From Caprella mutica (lineage: Eukaryota > Arthropoda > Malacostraca > Amphipoda > Caprellidae): DNA of 64,000 nucleotides. The stretch is taken from the NCBI GenBank assembly GCA_947561585.1, contig CANNZV010000943.1:159046-223045 (forward strand), in the 5' to 3' direction. Of the stretch, positions 36,221 through 47,792 are shown one piece after another; the first letter of the stretch is position 1; every line of letters begins with the position of its first letter. The notes beneath the pieces were generated by a model. It was not told the origin of the DNA, did no database searches, and worked only from the letters and a program-made list of their open reading frames with translations. The position numbers and the translations under genes were made by a program.

Positions 36221-38812
36221 AATCAACTAATATCCTATCTAACTGATATCCTATCTAACTAATATCCTATCTAACTAATATCCTATCTAACTAATATCCT
36301 ATCTAACTACTATCCTATCTAACTAATATCCTATCTAACTAATATCCTATCTAAATACTATCCTATCTAACTAATATCCTATCAAACTAATATCCTATCT
36401 AACTGATATCCTACCTAACTACTATCCTATCTAACTAATATCCTATCTAACTAATATCCTATCTAACTGATATCCTATCTAACTAATATCCTATCTAACT
36501 AATATCCTATTTAACTACTATCCTATCTAACTGATATGCAATCTAACTACTATCCTATCTAACTAATATCCTATCTAACTGATATCCTATCTAACTAATA
36601 TCCTATCTAACTAATATCCTATCTAACTGATATCCTATCTAACTGATATATTATCTAACTAATATCCTATCTAACTAATATCCTATCTAACTAATATCCT
36701 ATCTAACTAATACCCTATCTAACTAATACCCTATCTAACTACTATCCTATCTAACTAATATCCTATCTTACTAATATCCTATCTAACTAATATCCTATCT
36801 AACTACTATCCTATCTAACTAATATCCTATCTAACTAATATCCTACCTAACTAATATCCTATCTAACTACTATCCTATCTAACTAATATCCTATCTAACT
36901 AATATCCTATCTAACTGATATCCTATCTAACTAATATCCTATCTAACTAATATCCTATCTAACTAATATCCTATCTAACTACTATTCTATCTAACTGATA
37001 TGCAATCTAACTACTATCCTATCTAACTAATATCCTATCTAACTGATATCCTATCTAACTAATATCCTATCTAACTAATATCCTATCTAACTGATATCCT
37101 ATCTAACTGATATCCTATCTAACTAATATCCTATCTAACTAATACCCTATCTAACTACTATCCTATCTAACTAATATCCTATCTTACTAATATCCTATCT
37201 AACTAATATCCTATCTAACTGCTATCCTATCTAACTAATATCCTACCTAACTAATATCCTACCTAACTACTATCCTATCTAACTAATATCCTATCTAACT
37301 AATATCCTATCTAACTGATATCCTATCTAACTAATATCCTATCTAACTAATATCCTATCTAACTACTATCCTATCTAACTGATATGCAATCTAACTACTA
37401 TCCTATCTAACTAATATCCTATCTAACTGATATCCTATCTAACTAATATCCTATCTAACTAATATCCTATCTAACTGATATCCTATCTAACTGATATATT
37501 ATCTAACTAATATCCTATCTAACTAATATCCTATCTAACTAATATCCTATCTAACTAATACCCTATCTAACTAATACCCTATCTAACTACTATCCTATCT
37601 AACTAATATCCTATCTTACTAATATCCTATCTAACTAATATCCTATCTAACTACTATCCTATCTAACTGATATCCTATCTAACTAATATCCTATCTAACT
37701 GATATCCTATCTAACTGATATCCTATCTAACTAATATCCTATCTAACTAATACCCTATCTAACTACTATCCTATCTAACTAATATCCTATCTTACTAATA
37801 TCCTATCTAACTAATATCCTATCTAACTGCTATCCTATCTAACTAATATCCTATCTAACTAATATCCTACCTAACTAATATCCTACCTAACTACTATCCT
37901 ATCTAACTAATATCCTATCTAACTAATATCCTATCTAACTGATATCCTATCTAACTAATATCCTATCTAACTAATATCCTATCTAACTACTATCCTATCT
38001 AACTGATATGCAATCTAACTACTATCCTATCTAACTAATATCCTATCTAACTGATATCCTATCTAACTAATATCCTATCTAACTAATATCCTATCTAACT
38101 GATATCCTATCTAACTGATATATTATCTAACTAATATCCTATCTAACTAATATCCTATCTAACTAATATCCTATCTAACTAATACCCTATCTAACTAATA
38201 CCCTATCTAACTACTATCCTATCTAACTAATATCCTATCTTACTAATATCCTATCTAACTAATATCCTATCTAACTACTATCCTATCTAACTAATATCCT
38301 ACCTAACTAATATCCTATCTAACTACTATCCTATCTAACTAATATCCTATCTAACTAATATCCTATCTAACTGATATCCTATCTAACTAATATCCTATCT
38401 AACTAATATCCTATCTAACTACTATCCTATCTAACTGATATGCAATCTAACTACTATCCTATCTAACTAATATCCTATCTAACTGATATCCNNNNNNNNN
38501 NNNNNNNNNNNNNNNNNNNNNNNNNNNNNNNNNNNNNNNNNNNNNNNNNNNNNNNNNNNNNNNNNNNNNNNNNNNNNNNNNNNNNNNNNNNNNNNNNNNN
38601 NNNNATCTAACTACCATCCTATCCAACTGATATCCAATCTAACTACTATCCTATCTAACTACTATCCTATCTAACTACCATCCTATCTAATTAATATCCT
38701 ATCTAACTGATATCCAATCTAACTACTATCCTATCTAACTACTATCCTATCTAACTACCATCCTATCTAACTAATATCCTATCTAACTAATATCCTATCT
38801 AACTACTATATC
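36221..38812. repeat. 2.6-kb minisatellite, 16-bp unit, about 160 copies, with assembly gap
   Basis: The unit is ATCCTATCTAACTAAT, with ACTACT and ACTGAT variants. Marker variants show long-range duplication: CTGATATGCA at 36531, 36995, 37379, 38003 and 38435, and CTGATATATT at 36643, 37491 and 38115. All spacings are multiples of 16, and both markers repeat at 624 bp (39 units) with a constant 112-bp offset. True length is unknown because of the gap. Confidence 0.97.
38492..38604. other. Assembly gap (113 N)
   Basis: Undetermined bases lie inside the 16-bp array. The sequence on the right has a different variant mix (ACTACCATCC, GATATCCAATC), so the gap probably hides collapsed or missing repeat units. 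Confidence 1.
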
Positions 38813-38896
38813 CCATTTCTTCTATCCTATTACCTCCTTCACATCTCGTTATTATTATCTGAAACATTTCGTTTGAATTTCCCAGTCAGTTAATTA

Positions 38897-38926
38897 GGGG
38901 GGGGGGAGTTGTGGGGGGGGGGGGGG
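38897..38926 (+). repeat. Poly-G tracts (G10 and G14)
   Basis: Ten G, then AGTTGT, then fourteen G. They are strong candidates for G-quadruplex formation, and also a place where the assembly may be inaccurate. Confidence 0.85.
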
Positions 38927-39060
38927 TTAGAAACAGATTTTGAAACTCCATCAAATATTCTGAAAGTATTTCCGTAGGGACCAGCCAGACTTGTGCAATT
39001 CTGCTGCCTTGAATTATCACTGGGATGAACTTGTTGAAGTTGTTTCTCTAAATCTTGTCT

Positions 39061-39625
39061 GGTTCTGTAGTTAAGTTCTTAGTGAACTGCCTAGTACTGT
39101 ATTTAAGTTCTTAATGAACTGTCTAGTACTGCAGTTAAGTTCTTAGTGAACTGTCTGGTACTGCAGTTAGGTTCTTAGTGAACTGTCTGGTACTGCAGTT
39201 AAGTTCTTAGTGAACTGTCTGGTACTGTAGTTAAGTTCTTAGTGAACTGTCTGGTACTGTAGTTAAGTTCTTAGTGAACTGTCTGGTACTGCAGTTAAGT
39301 TCTTAGTGAACTGTCTGGTACTGCAGTTAGGTTCTTAGTGAACTGTCTGGTACTGCAGTTAAGTTCTTAGTGAACTGTCTGGTACTGTAGTTAAGTTCTT
39401 AGTGAACTGTCTGGTAGTGCAGTTAAGTTCTTAGTGAACTGTCTGGTACTGCAGTTAAAATCTTAGTGAACTGTCTGGTACTGTAGTTAAGTTCTTAGTG
39501 AACTGTCTGGTACTGTAGTTAAGTTCCTAGTGAACTGTCTGGTACTGTAGTTAAGTTCTTAGTGAACTGTCTGGTACTGCAGTTAAGTTCTTAGTGAACT
39601 GTCTGGTACTGCAGTTAAATTCCTG
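39061..39625. repeat. Minisatellite, 32-bp unit, about 17.5 copies
   Basis: The unit contains AGTTAAGTTCTTAGTGAACT then GTCTGGTACTGC, with GTAG/GCAG variants arranged in repeated blocks. It includes the inverted pair AGTTC / GAACT. Confidence 0.95.
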
Positions 39626-39869
39626 AACTTTCTTTACTTTCCCTTTTCAAATGAGTTTAAAAGGGAATAATTTTGCGCAATCATTTGGTAGGCCACGGCA
39701 GAGAGCAGTTGACAAACAGATCACTGATACAACAATTCTGAGTTATATGAGAGTTTATGATCGATTAAAAAGAGTCTCTTTAACTGAATAATATTTGTAA
39801 CGTTCATTAATACGGATTTAGATCAAACAAAGGTGCTGCAAATTGACTAACATTTACACATCATTAGAT

Positions 39870-40270
39870 GAAACTGAGTTACATTTCTCCATGCTTTTAG
39901 ATCTAAGAAAAGCGTTTGTTTCTGTTTCGCATGAGTGTCTGCTTTCTAAGTTAGAGTTTTATGGTGTAGGAGAGACACCACGGTCCTGAATACGTTCATA
40001 TTTGTTTTTCGCATTCAGTCTGTAAGTAACTGGTGTATCTTCGAGTGAAGGTGAAATGTTATGCGGTATTCCTCAAGGAAGTATACTTGGACCCTGCCTT
40101 TCCTTATATTCACAAATGTTTTTTTCTAGTTGTATAGACTTTTCAGGTTCACCTTCTTGTGGAAGACTCAACGTTACCATGATAATTTCCCAAACAATTT
40201 GTAAATGAGATTCATAGCTCTATTAATGTTAATTTATTAATATTTCAATACTGGTACAGTGTGTGTGAAC
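39870..40270 (+). pseudogene. Decayed non-LTR retrotransposon reverse transcriptase fragment
   Basis: Translated conceptually, this stretch reads LDLRKAFVSVSHECLLSKLE, then FYGVGETPRS, a stop, IRSYL, another stop, and later CGIPQGSILGPCLSLYSQ. This is the reverse transcriptase core of a jockey/CR1-like LINE: the first catalytic Asp region (D-L-x-K-A-F-D-x-V) and the G-(I/V)-P-Q-G-S-(I/V)-L-G-P block. The D normally found after KAF is V here. At least two in-frame stops occur (TGA after PRS, TAA after AFSL), and no YxDD motif is readable downstream. It is a short 5'- and 3'-truncated relic in the intron ending at exon A, and it is not functional. Confidence 0.8.
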
Positions 40271-40453
40271 TAGATAACTAACTATATTGTGTTTTCCTTA
40301 GTTGGTTAAGTTCCATGATTTCTACAGAAAAATTGAATTCGCTGTTTTTTTTTATTCAACAATTCTATCAATATATTTTCAAACTATATCATGTTTTGAA
40401 CTTCAATTTGTTCGATTATACAATATTATAATATTTGTTTCTCTTTTTTGCAG

Positions 40454-40912
40454 GTGGCTCATCTAACTATCACGAAAACCAGAACAGATTCTCCAAACAC
40501 CAACAGGCTCATTCACCTCCTCCCCCCGCCCTAAATCTCTCCTCCGAGTATAACCCCCTGCTTCCAGATCCAACCCCCCTGAACCAATCCAACTCCTCCA
40601 CCTCGACCCAGTCTAATTCCACCGGCAGCCCCCCATCCTCAGGCCCCACCACCATGTCTAGCATGTCCAGACCCAATGGCCGCCTCCACCACTCTAACCC
40701 AAACAACCTTTCTCCCGTCCACCATCACTATCAACAACCAGGTACACAGACCTACAACAACCTGGGGTATCCCCCCAGTTCTAGTCCCCAGTACAGTGCC
40801 CCTGTGGGCACTCTTCCCCCACACTACCGACAGACTTCCCCACCTAATGAGGAATACGAGCCCTCATCCTGCCTAGTTAGAACACCCTCAGGCAACGTCT
40901 TCATTCCGTCTG
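40454..40912 (+). CDS. Ten-m: Teneurin exon A: intracellular domain (internal exon, 5' exon not found)
   Basis: This exon encodes about 153 residues of the cytoplasmic N-terminal region of a teneurin, a type II membrane receptor for cell adhesion and neuronal wiring. A pyrimidine-rich tract ending TTTTTTGCAG precedes it and GTGAGC follows it. It starts after the first base of a codon and ends after the first base of a codon (phase 1 at both ends). The protein is low in complexity and rich in Ser, Pro, Asn and His. It has a polyproline run (HSPPPPALNLSSEYNPLL), which in this family can bind SH3 adaptors, and ends in CLVRTPSGNVFIPS, which resembles a conserved teneurin cytoplasmic motif. The frame stays open past the donor to 41127, but that tail is AT-rich and repetitive, so I read it as intron. 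The identity rests mainly on the downstream exons. The symbol is a family name, since the paralogue cannot be decided. Confidence 0.85.
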
Positions 40913-41424
40913 GTGAGCCCATTAAATATTCTCACTTCAATACTTTTGCGATAAACACTTTTAGCAACGAGAGAACAGTCACTTGGTACAGTCTACAGTC
41001 TGTAAATGACAGTCATTTGGCACAGTCTGTAAGTGACTGTTATTTACAGTCTGTATATTACAGTCACTTGAGATATTCATTTATTATTTATCAGAACTTT
41101 ACTAAATTCGGAAACTTTTTAGAGTAATTCAAATATGTGGAGTATTTACCGTAGATTTATATCCGTAATTCATGATTACGATATGCAACAATAAAAAATA
41201 TACAGCTATAGAATTATAAAGGATTGAAATATATTCTTCATCAAAATGATTAAAATATATTGCTTCATTACTTCAATAGGATGATTAAAACCTATTCGTT
41301 ATTCAATTCATGATTGTGGTGAATATTTGCATTTAATTCTACTTGATTAATAGTCGATATTTTAATCGGATTTGAGAAATACGAAAACACTTTTTAGCTC
41401 ATTTTATGTATATAAAACTCATTA
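40913..41424. other. Start of intron after exon A
   Basis: The exon A frame runs on to 41127 here. It contains ACAGTCTGTAAGTGAC-like short repeats (40976-41070) and is AT-rich after that. I read it as intron. Confidence 0.6.
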
Positions 41425-41650
41425 ATGAATATCATTACTATTTATGAGTATCATTACTATTTATGAGTATCATTACTATTTATGAGTATCTTTACTATTT
41501 ATGAGTATCATTACTATTTATGAGTATCATTACTATTTATGAGTATCTTTACTATTTATGAGTATCATTACTATTTATGAGTATCATTACTATTTATGAG
41601 TATCATTACTATTTATGAGTATCGTGACTATTTATGAGTATCATTACTCT
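41425..41650. repeat. Minisatellite, 19-bp unit, 12 copies
   Basis: The unit is TATGAGTATCATTACTATT, with a TCTTT variant every third unit in the middle. Confidence 0.95.
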
Positions 41651-42044
41651 CTACTCCCACTCATTTCAAATTCATTATTTAATTGATCAGTAATAGTAAC
41701 CAATATTTAAATTGCTTACCTTCACTGACAGTCATCTTGTTTTTTATTTCTTTATTTCTGGTCTATTTAATACATTTTTAATCCTATAGTAGATAATCCC
41801 TCAAATAACTATACCATAGTATTATAAATATACTATAGTTATAAGTTATAACTATAGTATTCTATTATATTTATAAATCTGAATAATAGAGTTATCGTTT
41901 TAGTTTTATTGGTTGCTAATTAAATCATCCGTATTGAGTTTAAAGCTTAATAAAATTTAATTAACGGATCTACATTTCTAGATTATAATTGTAGTCAGTT
42001 TTGAGTACATTTTGGCTTATCACTTTAATTGGAAGATTGCGCAG

Positions 42045-42510
42045 ATGTGTTTTTATCCTGTGTATTGATGTGTGTTTATATCCTGTGTATTGATGTGTGT
42101 TTCTATCCTGTGTATTGATGTGTGTTTTTATCCTGTGTATTGATGTGTGTTTATATCCTGTGTATTGATGTGTGTTTTTATCCTGTGTATTGATGTGTGC
42201 TTTTATCCTGTGTATTGATGTGTGTTTATATCCTGTGTATTGATGTGTGTTTCTATCCTGTGTATTGATGTGTGTTTTTATCCTGTGTATTGATGTGTGT
42301 TTATATCCTGTGTATTGTTGTGTGTTTTTATCCTGTGTATTGATGTGTGTTTATATCCTGTGTATTGATGTGTGTTTATATCCTGTGTATTGATGTGTGT
42401 TTTTATCCTGTGTATTGATGTGTGTTTATATCCTGTGTATTGATGTGTGTTTTTATCCTGTGTATTGATGTGTGTTTTTATCCTGTGTATTGATGTGTGT
42501 TTATATCATG
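42045..42510. repeat. Minisatellite, 23-bp unit, about 20 copies
   Basis: The unit contains TGTGTTTATATCCTGTGTAT plus TGA. The TTTAT / TTATAT / TTCTAT alternation forms a higher-order pattern. Confidence 0.95.
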
Positions 42511-43202
42511 TCAATTCATGTGTACTCAGACTGCAGCGACTGGTAAAATGTTCTCCAACAAGTCCTCTATTTTGCCTTATTTTCTCAGCAAAATACATAC
42601 AAATATAAGAGGAAATTAAGGATTGTTTAGCACATTAGATTTTATCAAAGATTCTCCGTATTCAAAACTGTGTGCAACTAATGAGTAATTCAATTTGGTT
42701 ATAACATTCAATACGCTAATTATTGAACAATTTATAGGTAATCACAGTTAAATAAACATGAAGTTATTTTGTTTGTGATTACTGATTATCTTCATATGAA
42801 TTAACTATCATTTGAATGTACATTTCTTTCCAAAACTTTTAACGTTTTCCATTCCAACTTTTTAATTTATGAACTAGTGAACTCTCTTTGCTTCCTACCA
42901 TGATTAAATTCAAATGTCTAGTTACACCGCCGTCTTCGACGTCGAAGTCACGTGTATCAGTGGATTCAATTCCGACCCATTTCAATAAACAAGGCATTCG
43001 AGAACTTTTCGAACAGTCTCAGCAGATTTGGTCGTCCGCCGAACAGGACTTTGGTCTCATGAATAATGGTCTCCTGTCCGAGTCAACGTCCTGATATAAA
43101 ATAGGAAAAGAACTTGCAGTGTTTGGCTTGAAACATTAAAGTATGTAGCTTCAACTTTCAACAGAATGGGCTTGTATCTATAATAGGACATATAATTTTA
43201 AA
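42511..43202. other. Intronic spacer with an unrecognised 68-codon open frame
   Basis: The frame at 42888-43094 (+) is richer in GC than its surroundings. It encodes a peptide with TPPSSTSKSRVSVDSIPTHF and ELFEQSQQIWSSAEQDFG and ends in a stop. I do not recognise it. It is not needed by the exon phases. It could be an alternative terminal exon, a transposon relic or chance. Confidence 0.25.
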
Positions 43203-43570
43203 TAGAATAGAACGTATAATTGTATTTGCTATAGAACGGGAATAGAATGTGGAGTAGAACGTCTAATTGTATATGGGATAGAACGTCTAATTTTATATGG
43301 GATAGAGCGTGTAATTGTATAAGGGATAGAACGTCTAATTGTATAAGGGATAGAACGTCTAATTGTATATGGGATAGAACGTCTAGTTGTATAAGGGATA
43401 GAACGTCTAATTGTATATGGGTTAGAACGTCTAATTGTATATGGGATAGAACGTGTAATTGTATATGGAATAGAACGTCTAATTGTATATGGGATAGAAC
43501 GTGTAATTGTATAAGGGATAGAACGTGTATCTGTATATGCACTAGAACGTGTATCTGTACCTGGAATAGG
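43203..43570. repeat. Minisatellite, 24-bp unit, about 15 copies
   Basis: The unit contains AACGTCTAATTGTATATGGG plus ATAG. Both strands are open by virtue of the 24-bp unit. The right end is diverged. Confidence 0.93.
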
Positions 43571-44371
43571 ACTTGGTATCTTATTCCTGTACCTAAGATG
43601 TTATCTTTAATATTGCAGCATATATAATATTCAGCTAAGGTCTGATCCATCTATAAAAAATACTTTTACAGCTATCTAATAAAATATACCCAAGAAGCAA
43701 AATACAAAGCAAATGCCTGCCATTTCACATATCATTTAGCATTATAATAAGTTCTCAATTGGAAATTATGTATAACTAAAAATGAGAAGCAAGTTTTATA
43801 GTGCACAGTGATATTTATATATAAATAATAAGAATAATTTCACCACTGAATTCAAAAACTTATGCAAGGTTCAGTGACAGTTTGCATATGTGCATTAAAT
43901 ACCACATGTAAAATTAAAATATTGTTCGAATCATTTCGTGGGATTCACACAAAGTGTCTATCTTTGCAGTTTTGTTCTGTGCAGATTTAGGAATTGTTTT
44001 GAATTGTTTTCTATATTCTTCTTTGTTGATCGAGTATAAAAGGAAAGGGTTTGGAAAAGGCTCAAAGAGGGAATTCCATTGTCCTCTTATTTATATTCGA
44101 TTTCGAATTGAGATCAAGAGATGGAGAAAAAATCACTGTTACTCGACACACGATATGAATATTGACTGTTTTTGAACGTTATATCATTTTAATGTTATAT
44201 GCTTATGAATTGATGTAAAAATATTGTTTTTAAAAAATCATATTTCTTTATTTGTAGACTACAGAATTAACTCTAGAATATGTCCACTCTAATATATAAC
44301 ATTTTTATTAAAAGAAATAATAAACCTAAATTGGCTATAAATCATTTTTTAAAAGATTCTTCTGTCATATC
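43571..44371. other. Intronic AT-rich sequence
   Basis: No gene or repeat is recognised. A 73-codon frame at 43954-44175 has no recognisable features. Confidence 0.5.
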
Positions 44372-45173
44372 GGGTAAAGGGTCTATGTTCCACTAGACCC
44401 TTTACTCACTAATGTTAGATAGACCCTTTACTCACTAATGTTAGATAGACCCTTTACTCACTAATGTTAGATAGACCCTTTACTCACTAATGTTAGATAG
44501 ACCCTTTACTCACTAATGTTAGATAGACCCTTTACTCACTAATGTTAGATAGACCCTTTACTCACTAATGTTAGATAGACCCTTTACTCACTAATGTTAG
44601 ATAGACCCTTTACTCACTAATGTTAGATAGACCCTTTACTCACTAATGTTAGATAGACCCTTTACTCACTAATGTTAGATAGACCCTTTACTCACTAATG
44701 TTAGATAGACTCTTTACTCACTAATGTTAGATAGACCCTTTACTCACTAATGTTAGATAGACCCTTTACTCACTAATGTTAGATAGACCCTTTACTCACT
44801 AATGTTAGATAGACCCTTTACTCACTAATGTTAGATAGACCCTTTACTCACTAATGTTAGATAGACCCTTTACTCACTAATGTTAGATAGACCCTTTACT
44901 CACTAATGTTAGATAGAACCTTTACTCACTAATGTTAGATAGACCCTTTACTCACTAATGTTAGATAGACTCTTTACTCACCAATGTTAGATAGACCCTT
45001 TACTCACTAATGTTAGATAGACCCTTTACTCACTAATGTTAGATAGACCCTTTACTCACTAATGTTAGATAGACTCTTTACTCACTAATGTTAGATAGAC
45101 TATTTACTCACCAATGTTAGATAGACCCTTTACTCACCAAAGTTAGATAGACCCTTTACTCACTAAATTTAGA
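44372..45173. repeat. Minisatellite, 26-bp unit, about 30 copies, with inverted start
   Basis: The unit contains TAGACCCTTTACTCACTAAT plus GTTAGA. Just before the first unit, GTAAAGGGTCTA (44375-44386) is an inverted copy of TAGACCCTTTAC, forming a hairpin at the array boundary. Units toward the right end carry more changes. Confidence 0.95.
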
Positions 45174-46590
45174 TATATTCTTTTCTTTTTTTCTCTTCAA
45201 TGTAAATAATATATAAAACATTCTATACGTAGTTCCTGTCCGCTAGAGGATTAGATTCACTTTTAACTAATATACCACAACATTTCCAAACTCTATAAAC
45301 ACTAATTCTATAATAACAAATACAAATACCAAAGCAAATAGAGTCCTAAAACCGAAAGCTCAGCTGACACATTCCGAACAAATATTCAGCCAAATCGCTG
45401 ATATTTATTTTAGGCTTACAAACTGTAGTGGTCCGTTGAAATCCTCCATTTGAGCGCAACTCTACCATTGTACTTTGCAAACTCTAACACTGTTATTTAA
45501 ATTGAAAAGCTCTATTAAGTCCGAACAGTGGATCGCCACATTGTCCATTATGTTCGAAACCAGCCTTTGTTTTGTGTCTGCTGCAGATTAGACTGACCCT
45601 TTTTGATATTTTAAGCCGCGTTCCAGTAAGAGTTTTGGTTCTTTCAAGACAGTGTAATTGATTCAAAAGCGTACAAACAAGTGAACAATGAAGACGGTTC
45701 ATTTCATCTGTGCCGGCTTCTTTTCTTCGGGCATTCAAAGAAACAAACTCTGAATGTTCAACGGCAGAAAGAATCGTACAAGAATGGTACGAGACTTCCA
45801 TTTTTACATGAGCTTTAACTCCATTCAAAGCTTGCTGGTGGTCGAATGAATGTTCGGATTCTCTGGATACTTTTTGCAGAATCTGCACCTTTTTCGCCCA
45901 CTGAAAAATGAATGTCCGATATATTTCCTCAGTGCGAATAAAACTGAAGAATTCACAGTTTTATCTTGCACATCCTCTCACCAAATTGTCGTCCATTCGG
46001 TTATTCCAATTCTATATTTTCGTTATTAATAATAATCAAAATGAAGAAAACATTCAATTATGCAGGAACTGGTCGGCAGAATATTTTTCAATATTGTCTA
46101 CATAATACTAATTTAAAATGAATAATAGAATGGAATTAATATAAATCATTAAATATATATTTTTTCATCAACCAACTTTATGTGTCACCGCTAATTAGGT
46201 ACAAGTTTATATTTTAATGTGTAGGAATTTTTTGATCCAATTTATTTTTTCGCAAAATTCTACTCCAAACTATTTTAAAATTATTGTTTAACATCATTTT
46301 TAGAAATTATTTCGGTTAACAGTTATAACAAACAGGTTTCTAAAACACATACCTTTTATGACAATTCACATTCAATACAATTATCATTTACTTCATTATT
46401 TGAGCATTATAGTTTTTTGAATTGAATAACATCATTTTCTTTTGATGTTTCAAATGCTCACGTAAGCTCACATGGAAAGAGTTTGCCACTTCGAATCAGC
46501 GCGTCATTCTAATGGAAAGATTTCCAGCGTCACAACGATTAAAAGCTAATGAATAAATAATTCCTTTGAAAGAGTTCCATCGGAGGGGAA
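45174..46590. other. Intronic sequence with an unrecognised 131-codon minus-strand frame
   Basis: 45493-45888 (minus) is an open frame of mixed composition, non-repetitive, with four cysteines in its second half. I recognise no domain. Being antisense within the teneurin intron it could be a nested gene fragment or a low-copy transposon piece; chance is the default explanation. Confidence 0.2.
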
Positions 46591-46780
46591 AGTACAGCTA
46601 GCAAAGTATAGCCAGCAAAGCATAGCAAGCAAAGTATAGCTAGCAAAGTATAGCTAGCAAAGTATAGCTAGCAAAGTATAGCTAGCAAAGTATAGCTAGC
46701 AAAGTATAGCTAGCAAAGTATAGCTAGCAAAGTATAGCTAGCAAAGTTAAGTATAGCTAGCAAAGTACAGCCAGCAAAGT
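46591..46780. repeat. Minisatellite, 14-bp unit, about 13 copies
   Basis: The unit is GTATAGCTAGCAAA, containing the palindrome TAGCTA. Confidence 0.93.
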
Positions 46781-47695
46781 GCTGCCTGTATTTGACGTGT
46801 CGATGTCAGGGAGACTTTTAAAAGACTTCATGTCCACATAAATTCATTTGCTAACGAATTACGTGAAAAAAATTAACATTTTAATCATCAACTTTCATCA
46901 AACGTTCATTTTTGTCCAGGTAATATTTTCATCATTTATTTATTATATTAATAAATTATTCTTGACTTCATCAACCCATTTTTTAATTTTATTAAACAAA
47001 ATCTTCATCTTTGTTGTAGTCCATAATTACTACTCTCTAAACCATTTATTTCATTCCCTCTATATCTTCCTTGTACGAATTTACCCTCTCCTTTCTAAGT
47101 TTTTGCATTGTATACCTATTACTCCTTTTCTTCTCTGTCTTCTGTTCCCCTCTACATTACCTCTACCTCTTCTATCCACCTCTACATTACCTCTTATTTA
47201 CTTCTATCTCTTCTATCCCCTCTTCCTTCTGCTGAAGTTTATCCCCTGATTCCAATTGACCGTCAAAGGACAACTTTCCCCCATTCGACGCAGACCAACA
47301 GTCGTTTCAGTGACTTTGTAAGGGGTGAAAAGGACACTGTTTATGCCCTTGGTGTAGCTAAAGGTGTAGATGAGGGCCGGAAGCCTTTGTCACTGCCTTT
47401 ACCTTCAAACATAGAGGCCAATCTTCTACAGATTAAACCGCTTTCTGAGAAATACTTTCTGTGTTACCAGGATTCAAACCCACCACATTTTTTTTGTTTC
47501 TTTTTGGGCTGTCGAATGTGGAATTTGAAATTTTTGAGCCTTATTAGCAGGTTTACGTCAAAGCTAATTTGATGATATTAGATAATATATATTTAAGAAA
47601 TACAAATAATTTAATTTTACATTAGGTATATTCCAAAACCCTTTCCCTTTTCATTCGAACAGTAATACTAATGTGATTCTTCTTCCCCTTTCCAG
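46781..47695. other. Intronic sequence before exon B with an unrecognised open frame
   Basis: A pyrimidine-rich stretch (47020-47230, CCTCTACATTACCTCT repeats) runs into a frame to 47572 with moderately complex composition (KDTVYALGVAKGVDEGRKPL). GGATTCAAACCC near 47471 is B-box-like on the opposite strand. A SINE-like insertion is possible but not shown. Confidence 0.25.
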
Positions 47696-47792
47696 ATTCG
47701 AACAAGACTTCCACGTTAGATTTCAAGCAGAATTTGACATCTTCAGCCATCCACTCGCCTGTTAAATCCGACTCAGCGAAAATTATGGACGG
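47696..47792 (+). CDS. Ten-m: Teneurin exon B: short intracellular exon
   Basis: This is a 97-bp exon not found by simple ORF length. The acceptor is CCTTTCCAG and the donor GTGAGA. It enters with two bases that complete a GAT codon with the last base of exon A, and leaves with two bases (phase 2) that complete a GGG codon with exon C. The peptide runs SNKTSTLDFKQNL, then TSSAIHSPVKSDSAKIMDG. The single open frame, strong splice sites and exact phase match on both sides support it. It continues the Ser-rich cytoplasmic domain just before the transmembrane exon. It could be a skipped (alternative) exon, but its removal would shift the frame because 97 is not a multiple of three and the flanking phases differ. 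Confidence 0.85.

Noticed and set aside
40913..41127. Extension of exon A to the stop at 41127 as a truncated protein
   Set aside because: A strong donor (GTGAGC) is in phase with exon B, and the extension is AT-rich with short internal repeats. An intron-retained form cannot be excluded but has no positive support.
43198..43650. Repeat proteins on both strands
   Set aside because: By-products of the 24-bp minisatellite within a teneurin intron.
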